Positions 16,101-24,954 of a stretch of 37,930 bases of DNA are shown piece by piece (positions within the stretch are counted from its first letter, which is position 1; each line of letters begins with the position of its first letter). The position numbers and the translations under genes were made by a program. Under the pieces are notes generated by a model that was not told where the DNA came from, made no database searches, and saw nothing but the letters and a program-made list of their open reading frames with translations. The DNA is from JBGPRB01 sp964422155 (lineage in GTDB: Bacteria; Chloroflexota; Dehalococcoidia; Dehalococcoidales; RBG-16-60-22), in assembly GCA_964422155.1 (NCBI GenBank), contig CAYQZZ010000014.1, forward strand, positions 1-37,930, given 5' to 3'.

Positions 16101-17561
16101 ATGGTCGAAAAAGAACTGGTAAAAATTACTGGCGGCAGCAATGTCATCTACAAGCCGGGAGTTCTGGAAGAGTATTCTCAGGACTCCAGTTTTACTCCTA
16201 AAATAAAGCCTAGATGCGTTGTCAGGCCTGCAAACGTTGCAGAAGTACAGGAAATCGTGAAGTGGGCGAATGAAACTCGAACACCTCTCGTGCCGGTAAG
16301 CTCAGGGGCACCTCACTTCCGGGGGGACACTGTTCCCGGCGCCGCCGGCGCCGTTATCGTCGACCTGAGCAGAATGAAGAAAATCATCAGGGTAGACGCG
16401 AAAAATAAGGTAGCCATGGTCGAACCCGGTGTGACTTTCGGCGAACTGCAGACGGAACTGGAAAAGTCAGGCCTCTGCGCCTATATGCCTTTAGCCCCCC
16501 GCCAGACCAAATCGGTAATAGGCAGCGTCCTGGAGAGAGAACCGATTACCATGCCTTCTCATCACTGGGACAGCACTGACCCCCTGCTCTGCGCTGAGGT
16601 CGTCTTCGGGACCGGGGACAAATTCAGGACCGGAGAGGCTTCCGGGCCCGATACGGTCGAGGAACAGTGGGAAATGGGGAGAGTCCAGATGAATCCCTTC
16701 GGCCACAGCCACGTAGACTTCCAGAGATTGATAGCCGGGGCCCAGGGTACCATCGGCATAGTTACCTGGGCGTCACTGAAATGCTGTTACCTTTCGAGGT
16801 TGAGTCGGGCGCTTCTGGTGCCGTCGGCCAGTCTTGAGCCACTGATTGACCTTATCTATCGACCGTTAAAATTCAGGTTAGGCGGCAAGCTCTTTATCCT
16901 GAACAGTCTCAACCTCGCCTGTTTACTCGGTAAAAACCCCCGCGATATTCAAGAACTCAAAAATAGTATACCCCCGTGGGTCCTGTTTGTCAGCTTCGAA
17001 GGTTACGGCGTACTGCCCGAGGAAAAAGTCGCCTATGAGGAAGCCGACTTTAGAGTCATGGCAAGGTCATTTAACCTTATGCCGGTCAGTGAAATTCCCG
17101 GTGTCAGCGCTGAAGATTTTTCCCGGTTATTATCACAGCCATCTCCTGAACCTTACTGGAAGACGAGATTCAAAGGCGGTGTTCAGGATATCTTTTTCCT
17201 GACCACTCTCGATAAGGTCCCGGACTTCATAGCAGCCATGAATGACCTGGCCCGGCAGCAACATTTCCCTCTGGAAAATATCGGCGTTTACATTCAGCCG
17301 ATAGTACAGGGCACCAGCTGCCATTGCGAGTTCAACCTGTATTATAACCCGTCTAAGAACTCCGATGTAGAAGCCACCAGAAAACTCATTAACCTTGGCA
17401 GCGAAAAAATATCCGCCTTAGGCGGGTTCTTCTCCCGACCCTACGGAGCGTGGAAGGATATAGCCTACCGCCGCGCCGAGGGCACGATAAATATGCAGAA
17501 GAAGGTCAAGGAAATTTTCGACCCCAACGGAGTCCTCAATCCCGGGAAACTATGCTTCTAA
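16101..17561 (+). CDS. FAD-binding oxidase/dehydrogenase (GlcD-like, PCMH fold)
   Basis: A 486-residue flavoprotein of the FAD-linked oxidase superfamily. The N-terminal PCMH-type FAD domain (about 35-225) shows RPANVAEVQEIVKWANETRTPLVPVSSG, the pyrophosphate loop PHFRGD, and VDAKNKVAMVEPGVTFGEL. The C-terminal substrate-cap region ends NPGKLCF, as in glycolate/lactate oxidase families. By family it oxidises a hydroxy acid or hydroxylated compound and passes electrons onward. The next gene, 27 bp away, encodes a CCG Fe-S protein, giving a GlcD/GlcF-like pair. AAAGGAGG precedes the ATG. Substrate unknown; the central loop (ITMPSHHWDSTDP) is not the usual GlcD sequence. Confidence 0.85.
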   Translation: MVEKELVKITGGSNVIYKPGVLEEYSQDSSFTPKIKPRCVVRPANVAEVQEIVKWANETRTPLVPVSSGAPHFRGDTVPGAAGAVIVDLSRMKKIIRVDAKNKVAMVEPGVTFGELQTELEKSGLCAYMPLAPRQTKSVIGSVLEREPITMPSHHWDSTDPLLCAEVVFGTGDKFRTGEASGPDTVEEQWEMGRVQMNPFGHSHVDFQRLIAGAQGTIGIVTWASLKCCYLSRLSRALLVPSASLEPLIDLIYRPLKFRLGGKLFILNSLNLACLLGKNPRDIQELKNSIPPWVLFVSFEGYGVLPEEKVAYEEADFRVMARSFNLMPVSEIPGVSAEDFSRLLSQPSPEPYWKTRFKGGVQDIFFLTTLDKVPDFIAAMNDLARQQHFPLENIGVYIQPIVQGTSCHCEFNLYYNPSKNSDVEATRKLINLGSEKISALGGFFSRPYGAWKDIAYRRAEGTINMQKKVKEIFDPNGVLNPGKLCF

Positions 17562-17588
17562 GAATTTGAAAGCCGAGGAGGTAAAAGA

Positions 17589-18863
17589 ATGGCATGGCAA
17601 GATTATGTGCATGATATGCAGAGATGCACCAGGTGTTCCTACTGCAAGTGGATACCTTACAGATATATGCGGAATACCGATTTCGCCCAGGGCTGCCCGT
17701 CTATCTCCCGATACTTATGGCACGCTTATGCCGTCAGCGGTAAATTCAACATGGCATATTCCCTGCTTCAGAACAGAATAGAAATTGACGATACATTCCT
17801 GGACGTGCTCTACAAATGCCATATGGACGGCAGCTGTGATATTTCGTGTAAAGTCCAGCAGGATATCGAGCCATTGCAGCTGATGCAGGAACTGAGGATA
17901 AAATGCGTTGAGGACGGCCAGCTGGTCCCCGCCCACATGCTCGTCATCGAGGGACTAAGGAAAGAAGACAACATGATGCAGTCCTCCAAGGCGGACCGGG
18001 GCAAATGGGCTGAAGGGTTGAAAGTAAAGAACCTCACCGGAGAAAGCGCCGAGGTCGTCTATCATGCCGGCTGCCGTTATTCTTTCGACCAGGAGCTCTG
18101 GCCGGTAGCCAGAGGCGGACTCCAGTTGCTCATGAATGCCGGTGTCGATGTCGGCATCATGGGCGCCGATGAAGCCTGCTGCGGCGGACGCGCCTACGAG
18201 CTGGGCTATGCCGGCGAGCTAACCAAGTACGCCGAGCACCAGATAGAAGCCCTCCGTACCGCGAAGGTGAAAACACTGGTCACGCCCTGCTCCGATTGCT
18301 ACGCCTGCTTCAAAGTGCTCTATGACAAAATCGGCAAGAAACTGGGAATAGAAGTTTTACACATCACCCAATACCTCGACCGATTAATTAAAGAAGGCAA
18401 GCTCAAGATGAACAAAAAAGTCCCCATGACTGTCACCTACCACGACCCCTGCCACCTGGGGAGGCTGGGAGAGCCCTGGATACACTGGCAGGGAAAAGAG
18501 ACAAAAGTAATGGGGCAAATGATTATACACGACCCCCCGAAAAAGTTCCGGCGCGGCACCAACGGCGTCTATGAAACGCCCCGGGACATTTTAAAAAGCA
18601 TCCCCGGTTTGAATTTTGTCGAGATGTACCGGATTAAGGAATACTCCTGGTGCTGCGGCGCCGGCGGTGGCGTCATCGATGCCTATCCCGACTTCGCCAC
18701 CTGGACGGGGTCCGAGAGGTTGAAGGAGGCCAGGGCGGTGGGGGCCAGGGCCATCGTCACCGCCTGCCCGTGGTGCAAGCGAAATTTCCTCGATGCCGCT
18801 AAGGAGACCGGGGGAAATATCGAGGTCTATGATATCATCGAGCTCGTCCAGAAAGCACTGTAA
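17589..18863 (+). CDS. CCG-domain (HdrD/GlcF-like) iron-sulfur oxidoreductase
   Basis: A 424-residue Fe-S protein. The N-terminal ferredoxin-like region has two Cys clusters, CTRCSYC...QGCP (about 13-36) and KCHMDGSCDISCK (about 77-89). Two CCG domains follow: CGGRAYELGY/CSDCYACF (about 198-240) and HDPCHLGR...WCCGAGGG...CPWCKRNF (about 280-400), which in HdrB/D proteins bind a noncubane cluster. The protein likely accepts electrons from the flavoprotein subunit(s) and delivers them to a quinone or another carrier at the membrane. AGGAGG sits eight bases before the ATG. There are no membrane segments, so a membrane partner would have to be elsewhere. Confidence 0.88.
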   Translation: MAWQDYVHDMQRCTRCSYCKWIPYRYMRNTDFAQGCPSISRYLWHAYAVSGKFNMAYSLLQNRIEIDDTFLDVLYKCHMDGSCDISCKVQQDIEPLQLMQELRIKCVEDGQLVPAHMLVIEGLRKEDNMMQSSKADRGKWAEGLKVKNLTGESAEVVYHAGCRYSFDQELWPVARGGLQLLMNAGVDVGIMGADEACCGGRAYELGYAGELTKYAEHQIEALRTAKVKTLVTPCSDCYACFKVLYDKIGKKLGIEVLHITQYLDRLIKEGKLKMNKKVPMTVTYHDPCHLGRLGEPWIHWQGKETKVMGQMIIHDPPKKFRRGTNGVYETPRDILKSIPGLNFVEMYRIKEYSWCCGAGGGVIDAYPDFATWTGSERLKEARAVGARAIVTACPWCKRNFLDAAKETGGNIEVYDIIELVQKAL

Positions 18864-18871
18864 TCCATGGT

Positions 18872-18961
18872 TGTCATTGCGAGGGGCGCAGCGACGTGGC
18901 AATCTCTAACTCGGTCACAGAGATTGCTTCGCCTTCCCTTCGGGAATGGCTCGCAATGACA
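18872..18961. repeat. Palindromic repeat, family C (TGTCATTGCGA...TCGCAATGACA)
   Basis: A 90-bp imperfect palindrome with ends TGTCATTGCGAG/CTCGCAATGACA, inner arms GGCAATCTC/GAGATTGC, and a small TTCCCTTCGGGAA hairpin. It lies inside the redox operon between the Fe-S gene and the second FAD gene, where it could act as an mRNA processing or attenuation element. Confidence 0.85.
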
Positions 18962-19009
18962 GACAAACCAGCGTGTGTACAAATGACCGTGAAAAACAGG
19001 AGGTTTTAA

Positions 19010-20683
19010 ATGAAGCTATCTAAAGAGGAATATAAAGCCCTTGAAAGTATCGTGGGTCCGGAATATATCAATCAGGAACCGGTTATCATGGATACTTACA
19101 ACCAGGTGTGGGGAAATAAATTTTTCTTCGATGAAAAACACTCGGTTCGTCCGGCGGCGGTGCTGCTGCCGGCCAGCACCGCGGAAGTTTCGGCGGCGGT
19201 CAAGGTATGCAATAAATACGGCATACTGTTTAAAGCCTTCTCATCGGGATTCGAGTACCTGTCGCTGTCGCTGGTTCACAGCAAGGGTATACTCTTCGAC
19301 CTCAGGAGGATGAACCGCATTATCGAAATTGACGCCAAAAACATGCGGGCTGTGGTGGAGCCCTATATTTCCATATACCGACTTCAGCTTGAGGCAGCCA
19401 AGTACGGCCTTTACACCGGCAGGATAGGTGTCGGCTACAGCGCCGGGATAATCGCCGCCGAGTGCTGTCATCACGGGTGCCAGCATACTATGGTCTTTAC
19501 CAGCGGTTACGGACGCAATATCCTGGGTGTCGAGTGGGTACTGCCCACGGGCGAGATATTGCGCATGGGCACGGCTGATAGCGGTGGAGATTGGTATTCG
19601 GCCGACGGTCCGGGCTTCAGCCTGAGGGGAATACTCAGAGGCAGGACCGGGGCCAACGGCGGTCATGGCGTCATTACTAAAGCCAGCGTGAAGCTCTATC
19701 CCTGGTACGGCCCGGCGGAGTGGGAGCAGAAAAAGAAACCGGGAGAACCGCTTTGTTTCGGGCAGCTGGACAGCGTGCTGGACGGATATAGAGTATTCGT
19801 TCCCTCCTTTCCTGACCTGGATAAAACCCTGGAGGCTTCGGAAGATTTATGCCGCGCCGAGATACTATGTGCTTTTGGCATCGGCATCATCGGCACTACT
19901 CAGATGCAGGAAGGCAACGATGAAGAATGGGCGATGATGCAGAAAATGACGCGGAATATCGACCCCGCCGGAGGAATGTCGATAGCCAACTCGGTGGTGG
20001 CCGTTATCGGCGGGCAATCCACCAGAGAGCTGGAATATAAGGAGAAATGCCTCCGGGCGATTACGGAGAAATGGGGCGGCCGCTTTTCCCCTAATTTTAA
20101 CGAACCGAGGGCGCTGGCACGGGCTTTTGTCGATATTATATGGTCTACCGGCGTGAACCTCCGGGCTACCGGCGACTTCCTGCCGTCTTCCTCGAGTCCC
20201 GATGGCTCGCCGGCCATGTTGAAAAAACTGGCGCTGCAGGAAGGAGAAGTCAAGAAACGTTACGAGCAGGCTGGGGCGTTTTTAGCTATGGGCTCAGGTA
20301 TGAGGATGGTATCATGGCGTCCGGAGGAGAACCTTTCCATAGGGGCACAGGGCATCTCGACCGCCCAGTATGACCCCTATGACCCGGTATCGCTTAAAGC
20401 CGCCCGTGATTTCATCGATGAATTATTCGACCCGCGCAGCAGTTTTAACAGATTCGGGGTTCCTTCACGGGGCGGCTGCCTTCAGATTGAGCCTGTCACC
20501 CATGTCCACCAGAACTGGGGGCCCCTCTATGATAATTATGATAAATGGCTTAAGAAGATAAAAAAGATGCTTGACCCCAACACGGTGGGAGACTGGACGG
20601 CCTATATACCGCCGGAATATCCCGATTATGCTAAAGAAGGGGACTACGTACTGCCGTCTTACGGTAAAGACGAGAAGTTATAA
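19010..20683 (+). CDS. VAO-type FAD-binding oxidase (4-cresol-dehydrogenase-like)
   Basis: A 557-residue flavoprotein distantly related to the 16101 gene product. The PCMH-type FAD domain spans about 45-235, with RPAAVLLPASTAEVSAAVKV, FKAFSSGFEYLS and EIDAKNMRAVVEPYISIYRLQ. The C-terminal region includes FNRFGVPSRGGCLQIEP and KIKKMLDPNTVGDWTAY, as in vanillyl-alcohol-oxidase/4-cresol families. The loop that normally reads GN.....GYTPYG here reads AECCHHGCQHTMVFTSGYG, an unusual Cys/His-rich stretch (about 150-167) near the flavin. AGGAGG precedes the ATG. It probably shares the operon and the Fe-S acceptor with the first flavoprotein. Substrate unknown; an aromatic or hydroxylated acid is only a guess. 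Confidence 0.82.
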   Translation: MKLSKEEYKALESIVGPEYINQEPVIMDTYNQVWGNKFFFDEKHSVRPAAVLLPASTAEVSAAVKVCNKYGILFKAFSSGFEYLSLSLVHSKGILFDLRRMNRIIEIDAKNMRAVVEPYISIYRLQLEAAKYGLYTGRIGVGYSAGIIAAECCHHGCQHTMVFTSGYGRNILGVEWVLPTGEILRMGTADSGGDWYSADGPGFSLRGILRGRTGANGGHGVITKASVKLYPWYGPAEWEQKKKPGEPLCFGQLDSVLDGYRVFVPSFPDLDKTLEASEDLCRAEILCAFGIGIIGTTQMQEGNDEEWAMMQKMTRNIDPAGGMSIANSVVAVIGGQSTRELEYKEKCLRAITEKWGGRFSPNFNEPRALARAFVDIIWSTGVNLRATGDFLPSSSSPDGSPAMLKKLALQEGEVKKRYEQAGAFLAMGSGMRMVSWRPEENLSIGAQGISTAQYDPYDPVSLKAARDFIDELFDPRSSFNRFGVPSRGGCLQIEPVTHVHQNWGPLYDNYDKWLKKIKKMLDPNTVGDWTAYIPPEYPDYAKEGDYVLPSYGKDEKL

Positions 20684-20693
20684 AGCAATTTTA

Positions 20694-20902
20694 TTGCATA
20701 TAATACAATAATGCTACTATAATACCCATTAATGGAAAGTTGCCGGGCAAGAGCCCCGGTGTGAAGCTAACGGCAGAAGTTTTATCTATTGATACGTTTT
20801 CTCGACCAGGGGTAAACATCATCTAAAATCCTTCCATATAAGTCTATACTCCCTGTAACGTTAAACGAAATATAGTACAGCACGACCAGCGGAAAGGAGT
20901 AA
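20694..20902 (+). promoter_or_regulatory. Promoter and structured leader of the MATE gene
   Basis: TTGCAT (20694-20699), an 18-bp spacer and perfect TATAAT (20718-20723) predict transcription starting near 20730. The ~175-nt leader contains TGCCG (20741-20745) that can pair with CGGCA (20771-20775). Inside this, CCGGGC-AAGA-GCCCCGG is a second, mutually exclusive hairpin. I recognise no known riboswitch class. Confidence 0.45.
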
Positions 20903-22294
20903 TTGCCTTTGGTGGAAAACAGAGAAGATTCTGGCAGTGAAAAATCCCCGATGCAGCATGACTGGACAAAAGGTAGCATCACCAGCAATCTCTGGTCTCT
21001 AGCCTGGCCCATGACCATCAGCACCAGCATCATGATGCTCGGCCCTTTCATCGACATGATATGGATAGGCAAGCTGGGTTCAGCGTCCATGGCCGGGGTA
21101 GGTATTTCCAGCATCGTGGTCATGCTGATAAACTCGTTGATAATGGGCCTGTTCACCGGTCTGAGGGCCATGGTTGCCCGCTTCGTGGGGGCCGGCGATA
21201 ACCAGCGGGCCAACCATGTTTCGCAGCAGGCTTTCATCATCGGTATTGCGCTATCTTTAATCATGGCGGCGGTAGGCCAGTTTTTTGCCACGTCCATACT
21301 AGGACTATGGAAATTGGAACCCGACGTTATTGTTGCCGGGGCGACCTATATGCGTATCGAGCTTATAGGCACGTTCACCATGTCCTTCGGGATGCTGGCA
21401 CAGAGCATCATGCAGGCATCCGGGGATGCGCAAACACCGATGAAAATAAGCATCGGCACCAGGATTTTGCACATTATCCTATGCCCCTTCCTGATTTTCG
21501 GCTGGATAGGATTTCCCGAGCTCGGAGTCAGCGGGGCAGCCCTAACCGGCGTTATTTCCCAGGGTATCGGCGGTGCTATCGGGCTCTGGGTACTCTTTAG
21601 TGGACGTACGCGGCTTCATATCACTTTACGTAACTTCAGCTTCGATTGGGGTATTATCTGGCGTACGGTCAAAATTGGTATCCCATCTTCGCTGGGCGGC
21701 ATACATATGAACGTCGGCAGTATGGTTTTCATGTGGTTTATTGCCCCCTTCGGCACCCTCGCCATCGCCGGCCATAACCTTGTCTCCAGGGTGGATATGT
21801 TCGTACTGATGCCCGCCATGGGACTGGGTTCAGCGGCAGGGATACTAGCCGCCCAAAATCTTGGGGCGCAACAGCCGGGACGTTCTGCCAAGACAGCCTG
21901 GACGGCTATAGGATGGTTTACCGGAATCATGTTCATCTTCTCGATAGCAATCTGGTTCTGGGCCGATTATATCGTCCGCATCTTCAATCCCGAACCGGAA
22001 CTGATAGACATAGCCAGCAAGTTCCTGAAGATACAGATAGCCAGCTATATGTGCAACGGCCTGATGATGGTCATGATGAGCGTTATGAATAGTGTGGGTG
22101 ATACTCTAATAGCCTTCATTATAGACCTTGTGACGATGTGGGGGATACGGGTGCCCCTGGCTGTCCTTCTACCGCATGTTGCCAATCTCGGCGTTTACGG
22201 CGTCCGCTGGGCGCTGGTTGCCGATACCGTATCATCAGCGATTATCTTCATCATCTATTTCAGGTCGGGCCGCTGGAAGAAAAAGAAAGTGTAA
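20903..22294 (+). CDS. MATE-family multidrug/toxic-compound exporter
   Basis: A 463-residue polytopic transporter with about twelve hydrophobic segments in two homologous halves. The start motif (LWSLAWPMTISTSIMMLGPFIDMIWIGKLG), AGVGIS, GAGDNQRANHVSQQAF and QAGDAQTP-like QASGDAQTPMK are typical of the MATE/DinF family, which exports cationic or metabolic compounds using Na+ or H+. TTG at 20903 is only 3 bases from AAAGGAG (20893-20899), so the true start is more likely TTG 20909 or GTG 20912. It follows the redox genes on the same strand but has its own promoter; export of a pathway intermediate is a guess from position. Confidence 0.9.
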   Translation: MPLVENREDSGSEKSPMQHDWTKGSITSNLWSLAWPMTISTSIMMLGPFIDMIWIGKLGSASMAGVGISSIVVMLINSLIMGLFTGLRAMVARFVGAGDNQRANHVSQQAFIIGIALSLIMAAVGQFFATSILGLWKLEPDVIVAGATYMRIELIGTFTMSFGMLAQSIMQASGDAQTPMKISIGTRILHIILCPFLIFGWIGFPELGVSGAALTGVISQGIGGAIGLWVLFSGRTRLHITLRNFSFDWGIIWRTVKIGIPSSLGGIHMNVGSMVFMWFIAPFGTLAIAGHNLVSRVDMFVLMPAMGLGSAAGILAAQNLGAQQPGRSAKTAWTAIGWFTGIMFIFSIAIWFWADYIVRIFNPEPELIDIASKFLKIQIASYMCNGLMMVMMSVMNSVGDTLIAFIIDLVTMWGIRVPLAVLLPHVANLGVYGVRWALVADTVSSAIIFIIYFRSGRWKKKKV

Positions 22295-22385
22295 TTATCA
22301 GTAAAGATACCTCAAAGCTGTAAGGCTAAATCCTTGTTAGGTACTATGTCAGATGTTATAATCGAATTCATAAGAGGAGGTTATC

Positions 22386-23135
22386 ATGAGTGAAAAAAGA
22401 ACGGATTATTCTATTTTCGACAAGTTTAATTTCGAACGTAAGCCCGTAGGCGTCAAATACTCGATGGAGAAGCCGAAGGGAATCAAACAGACGAATAAGA
22501 AGCTTGCCCTTTGTGAGATGTTCAAAGAAGCGCAGAACAGTAAACCGTTTTACGTGACCAAGGAAAACGTACAGTGCGGAGAGCAGGTACTGGGTATTGT
22601 TGATTTTCCGCCAATCATGTATAGCGGACAATTAGGGCCGATGTACGCCATGTTCAAAAATCCGGGTGCCAACAGAAGAATCTATGATTACGTTCCAACA
22701 TTACCAAAGGATTCCGTCACGTATTTCACTCACGCCTCCATAGACCAGATGACGTTTGAGCCGGACCTGCTGATTTTTACAGCCAGTCCCAGCCAGGCGG
22801 AAGTATTACTGAGGGCGAGCAGCTATTCGGACGGTAAGATGTGGAACGCCAAGGGAACGACCTGCCTGGCCTGTGCCTGGATATACGCTCATCCGTACTT
22901 GAGCGGTGAAATGAACTATACTATCAGCGGCCTCGGCTTCAGCATGAAAGCCAGGGGGGTATTGCCCGAAGGGCTGTTTATTATCACCTTCCCCTTCGAT
23001 ACGATTTCTCCCCTGATAGAAAATCTGAAGCACATGGAATGGGACCCTTACTGGTTCCACCTGGGGAGAGAGGGTTTCATTAAAGAAACCCGAAAAAGGA
23101 GCGGGGAATTAGCTAAGAAGCTTTCTGAAACGTAG
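22386..23135 (+). CDS. DUF169 family protein
   Basis: A 249-residue soluble protein of the DUF169 family (COG2043), common in anaerobes and archaea and of unknown function. It shows the usual layout: an N-terminal RKPVGVKYS, a Cys in LALCEMF, VQCGEQVLG, the central EPDLLIFTASPSQAEVLLRA and a TTCLACAW cysteine motif (about 157-164), then LPEGLFIITFP. The conserved Cys pattern suggests a metal or cofactor site, which is inference. AGAGGAGG precedes the ATG. It lies 91 bp after the MATE gene on the same strand and before a convergent flavoprotein. A link to the redox cluster is plausible but unproven. Confidence 0.85.
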   Translation: MSEKRTDYSIFDKFNFERKPVGVKYSMEKPKGIKQTNKKLALCEMFKEAQNSKPFYVTKENVQCGEQVLGIVDFPPIMYSGQLGPMYAMFKNPGANRRIYDYVPTLPKDSVTYFTHASIDQMTFEPDLLIFTASPSQAEVLLRASSYSDGKMWNAKGTTCLACAWIYAHPYLSGEMNYTISGLGFSMKARGVLPEGLFIITFPFDTISPLIENLKHMEWDPYWFHLGREGFIKETRKRSGELAKKLSET

Positions 23136-23192
23136 AATAGCCAGAACTTTAATAAAGTGTGTTTGATAGTATCATTCCCGCTTTACCACAAT

Positions 23193-23266
23193 TGTCATTC
23201 CAGCGAAAGCTGGAATCCAGAGGGGAAAAGGGGATAGGCTGGATTCTGGCCTACGCCAGAATGACA
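23193..23266. repeat. Palindromic repeat, family A (CCAGCG subtype)
   Basis: Starts TGTCATTCCAGCGAAAGC, ends CTACGCCAGAATGACA, inner arms GGAATCCAG/TGGATTCTGG. It lies between convergent genes and could serve as a bidirectional terminator. Confidence 0.85.
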
Positions 23267-23316
23267 TTATTAAATAATCCCAGAATAAGAATTCTGACCC
23301 CATGGCAATAAAACGG

Positions 23317-24681
23317 TTAATTTACCTTGATACCTGGCAGGGCCGCGCCCTGCTTGAGCAATTGCTTTTGTAAAAGCTTATAATCAAGCTTACGGGGGCT
23401 GATTCCCTGTTTTACGGCTAAAGCGGCCGCCGTCCCGGCTGCTTCTCCCATGGCACAGCAGTGCGGTATCAGATTCATACTATCGTTCGCAATTTTATCC
23501 GAAGAGAAACTGCGCCCGGCTACGAGAAGTCCCTCCACCTTGACGGGTATCAAAGCACGGTAAGGAATATAGGAGCAGGTATTGCCCGCTGACGGGTTAA
23601 TCTTCGGAATAACAGCTATAGTATCATCGAACTTTTTGCTGGAATTCATGTCTTCAGCGGTAATGATATATTCACCGACCAGCCGGCGGCTGCCTCGCGT
23701 CCCTGTCTGAGAGGCCGTGTCCAGGATAAAGCTGTTCTCGAAGCCGGGTAAGTTCTTCTTCATAAACTCATGTCCCTTGCGCATCATCTTGCGCACAGTG
23801 ACCTCCAGCTTTGTGAGGTCATCAACACTTGTCGAACTCAAACCGGGTATCCAGTTGTTCACCCAGACGACATCGTCCCGATGTCCCGCGATAGGCAGGA
23901 AAAACGTCCCGGCAGCTTCTCTCAACCCGCCCATAAGCTCTTGAGTTTTCTTCGGGTCTTTTTCTCTGAACTCATTGTATTTCTTGAAATTGCAGTTACC
24001 CACGCGGAAAACCAGCGCCAGCATGGAACTCCTGAGCTTGGGGTCTATGGCGCCGTCGAACTCCGCCCCGGCCGAGGGTAAAAGGTCGGCGTCACCCGTA
24101 CCGTCGATGATAAATTTACCCAGTACCGCCTGCCTTCCCGATTTACTCTCGAAGATAACGCCCTGTACCTTACCCTTATCGACGATAGCCTGGGTGCCCC
24201 AGGAGTGCAAAGACAGCTTGATGCCGGCTTCCTCCACCATGTCGTTCAGAATGCATTTCAGCATTTCCGGGTCTACCGTCCAGGACAGCCGTATTTTACC
24301 ATCGACCACGGTAGAAAAATGGTTCTTCCAGCGTGTGAGCGTCCTGGGGTCGGTCGACCCAAGTTCCTCCAGCTTTGGCCCGAACATGCCGCCGGGGATT
24401 TTCCCCAGCCTGTCCATCCACTCCAGGCAGAGGCCGGCTATCTGCGGCTCTTTGCCGCCGTCACTCATATGCGGGATGAGGATAACCAGTCCGCCGCTGG
24501 CCATACCTCCCAGATGTCCGTACCTTTCAATGAGAATCGTCCTGGCTCCGTTCCGCGCTGCGGCCACGGCTGCCGAATGTCCTCCCGGTCCGCCGCCGAC
24601 AACGACGACATCAGCTTCATGGTAAATGTTAATTTCACGCGATGGTTCCTTTATCGTTCGGATAGATGAACTGGATTTCAT
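23317..24681 (-). CDS. FAD-dependent oxidoreductase (FAD_oxidored/GlcD-unrelated, Rossmann type)
   Basis: A 454-residue flavoprotein with an N-terminal dinucleotide fold: VVVVGGGPGGHSAAVAAARNG (about 25-45), ERYGHLGGMASGG, and a second FAD motif IIDGTGDADLLPSAG (near 190). The C-terminus carries the conserved VEGLLVAGRSFSSDKIANDSMN...MGEAAGTAAALAV (about 390-435). This is the PF12831-type group, often annotated as putative thiazole-like or fumarate-reductase-like proteins, whose substrates are mostly unknown. AAGGAGG precedes the ATG. It is convergent with the DUF169 gene and does not share an operon with the other redox genes. No signal peptide. Confidence 0.87.
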   Translation of the reverse strand: MKSSSSIRTIKEPSREINIYHEADVVVVGGGPGGHSAAVAAARNGARTILIERYGHLGGMASGGLVILIPHMSDGGKEPQIAGLCLEWMDRLGKIPGGMFGPKLEELGSTDPRTLTRWKNHFSTVVDGKIRLSWTVDPEMLKCILNDMVEEAGIKLSLHSWGTQAIVDKGKVQGVIFESKSGRQAVLGKFIIDGTGDADLLPSAGAEFDGAIDPKLRSSMLALVFRVGNCNFKKYNEFREKDPKKTQELMGGLREAAGTFFLPIAGHRDDVVWVNNWIPGLSSTSVDDLTKLEVTVRKMMRKGHEFMKKNLPGFENSFILDTASQTGTRGSRRLVGEYIITAEDMNSSKKFDDTIAVIPKINPSAGNTCSYIPYRALIPVKVEGLLVAGRSFSSDKIANDSMNLIPHCCAMGEAAGTAAALAVKQGISPRKLDYKLLQKQLLKQGAALPGIKVN

Positions 24682-24807
24682 GATAATAACCTCCTTGATA
24701 AAGAAAATAATCAGGGGAAAATAAAATCAGAAATATACGCTTCGCTGCAGAATATATTTCATTGCTGACTAATTGTCAACTTGAAGAAATAGGGGTCGTT
24801 TCGCAAC

Positions 24808-24877
24808 CGCTCATGGTGAGCTTGTCGAACCATAGCGATGTGATTAACTCTGCCCTTCGACAAGCTCAGGGCGAGCG
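24808..24877. repeat. Palindromic repeat, family B copy
   Basis: CGCTCATGGTGAGCTTGTCG and CGACAAGCTCAGGGCGAGCG arms, the same layout as 15271-15342. It is the main content of the 273-bp gap 24682-24954. Confidence 0.85.
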
Positions 24878-24954
24878 TAAAATTTAAGCTTTTTAGAATT
24901 GTTAAACGACCTTAGAAATATGAATAAATTAACCCGGTATATCTCTCTGGCTGG

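Noticed and set aside
17411..17426. TCCGCCTTAGGCGGG as a third copy of the imuB/DUF6504 repeat
   Set aside because: Only the palindrome idea is shared. The sequence differs in the centre and flanks, and it fits ordinary coding sequence.
20741..20775. Group II intron domain V or a known riboswitch
   Set aside because: GC-rich pairing is present but neither the domain V consensus nor any riboswitch core I know is matched.
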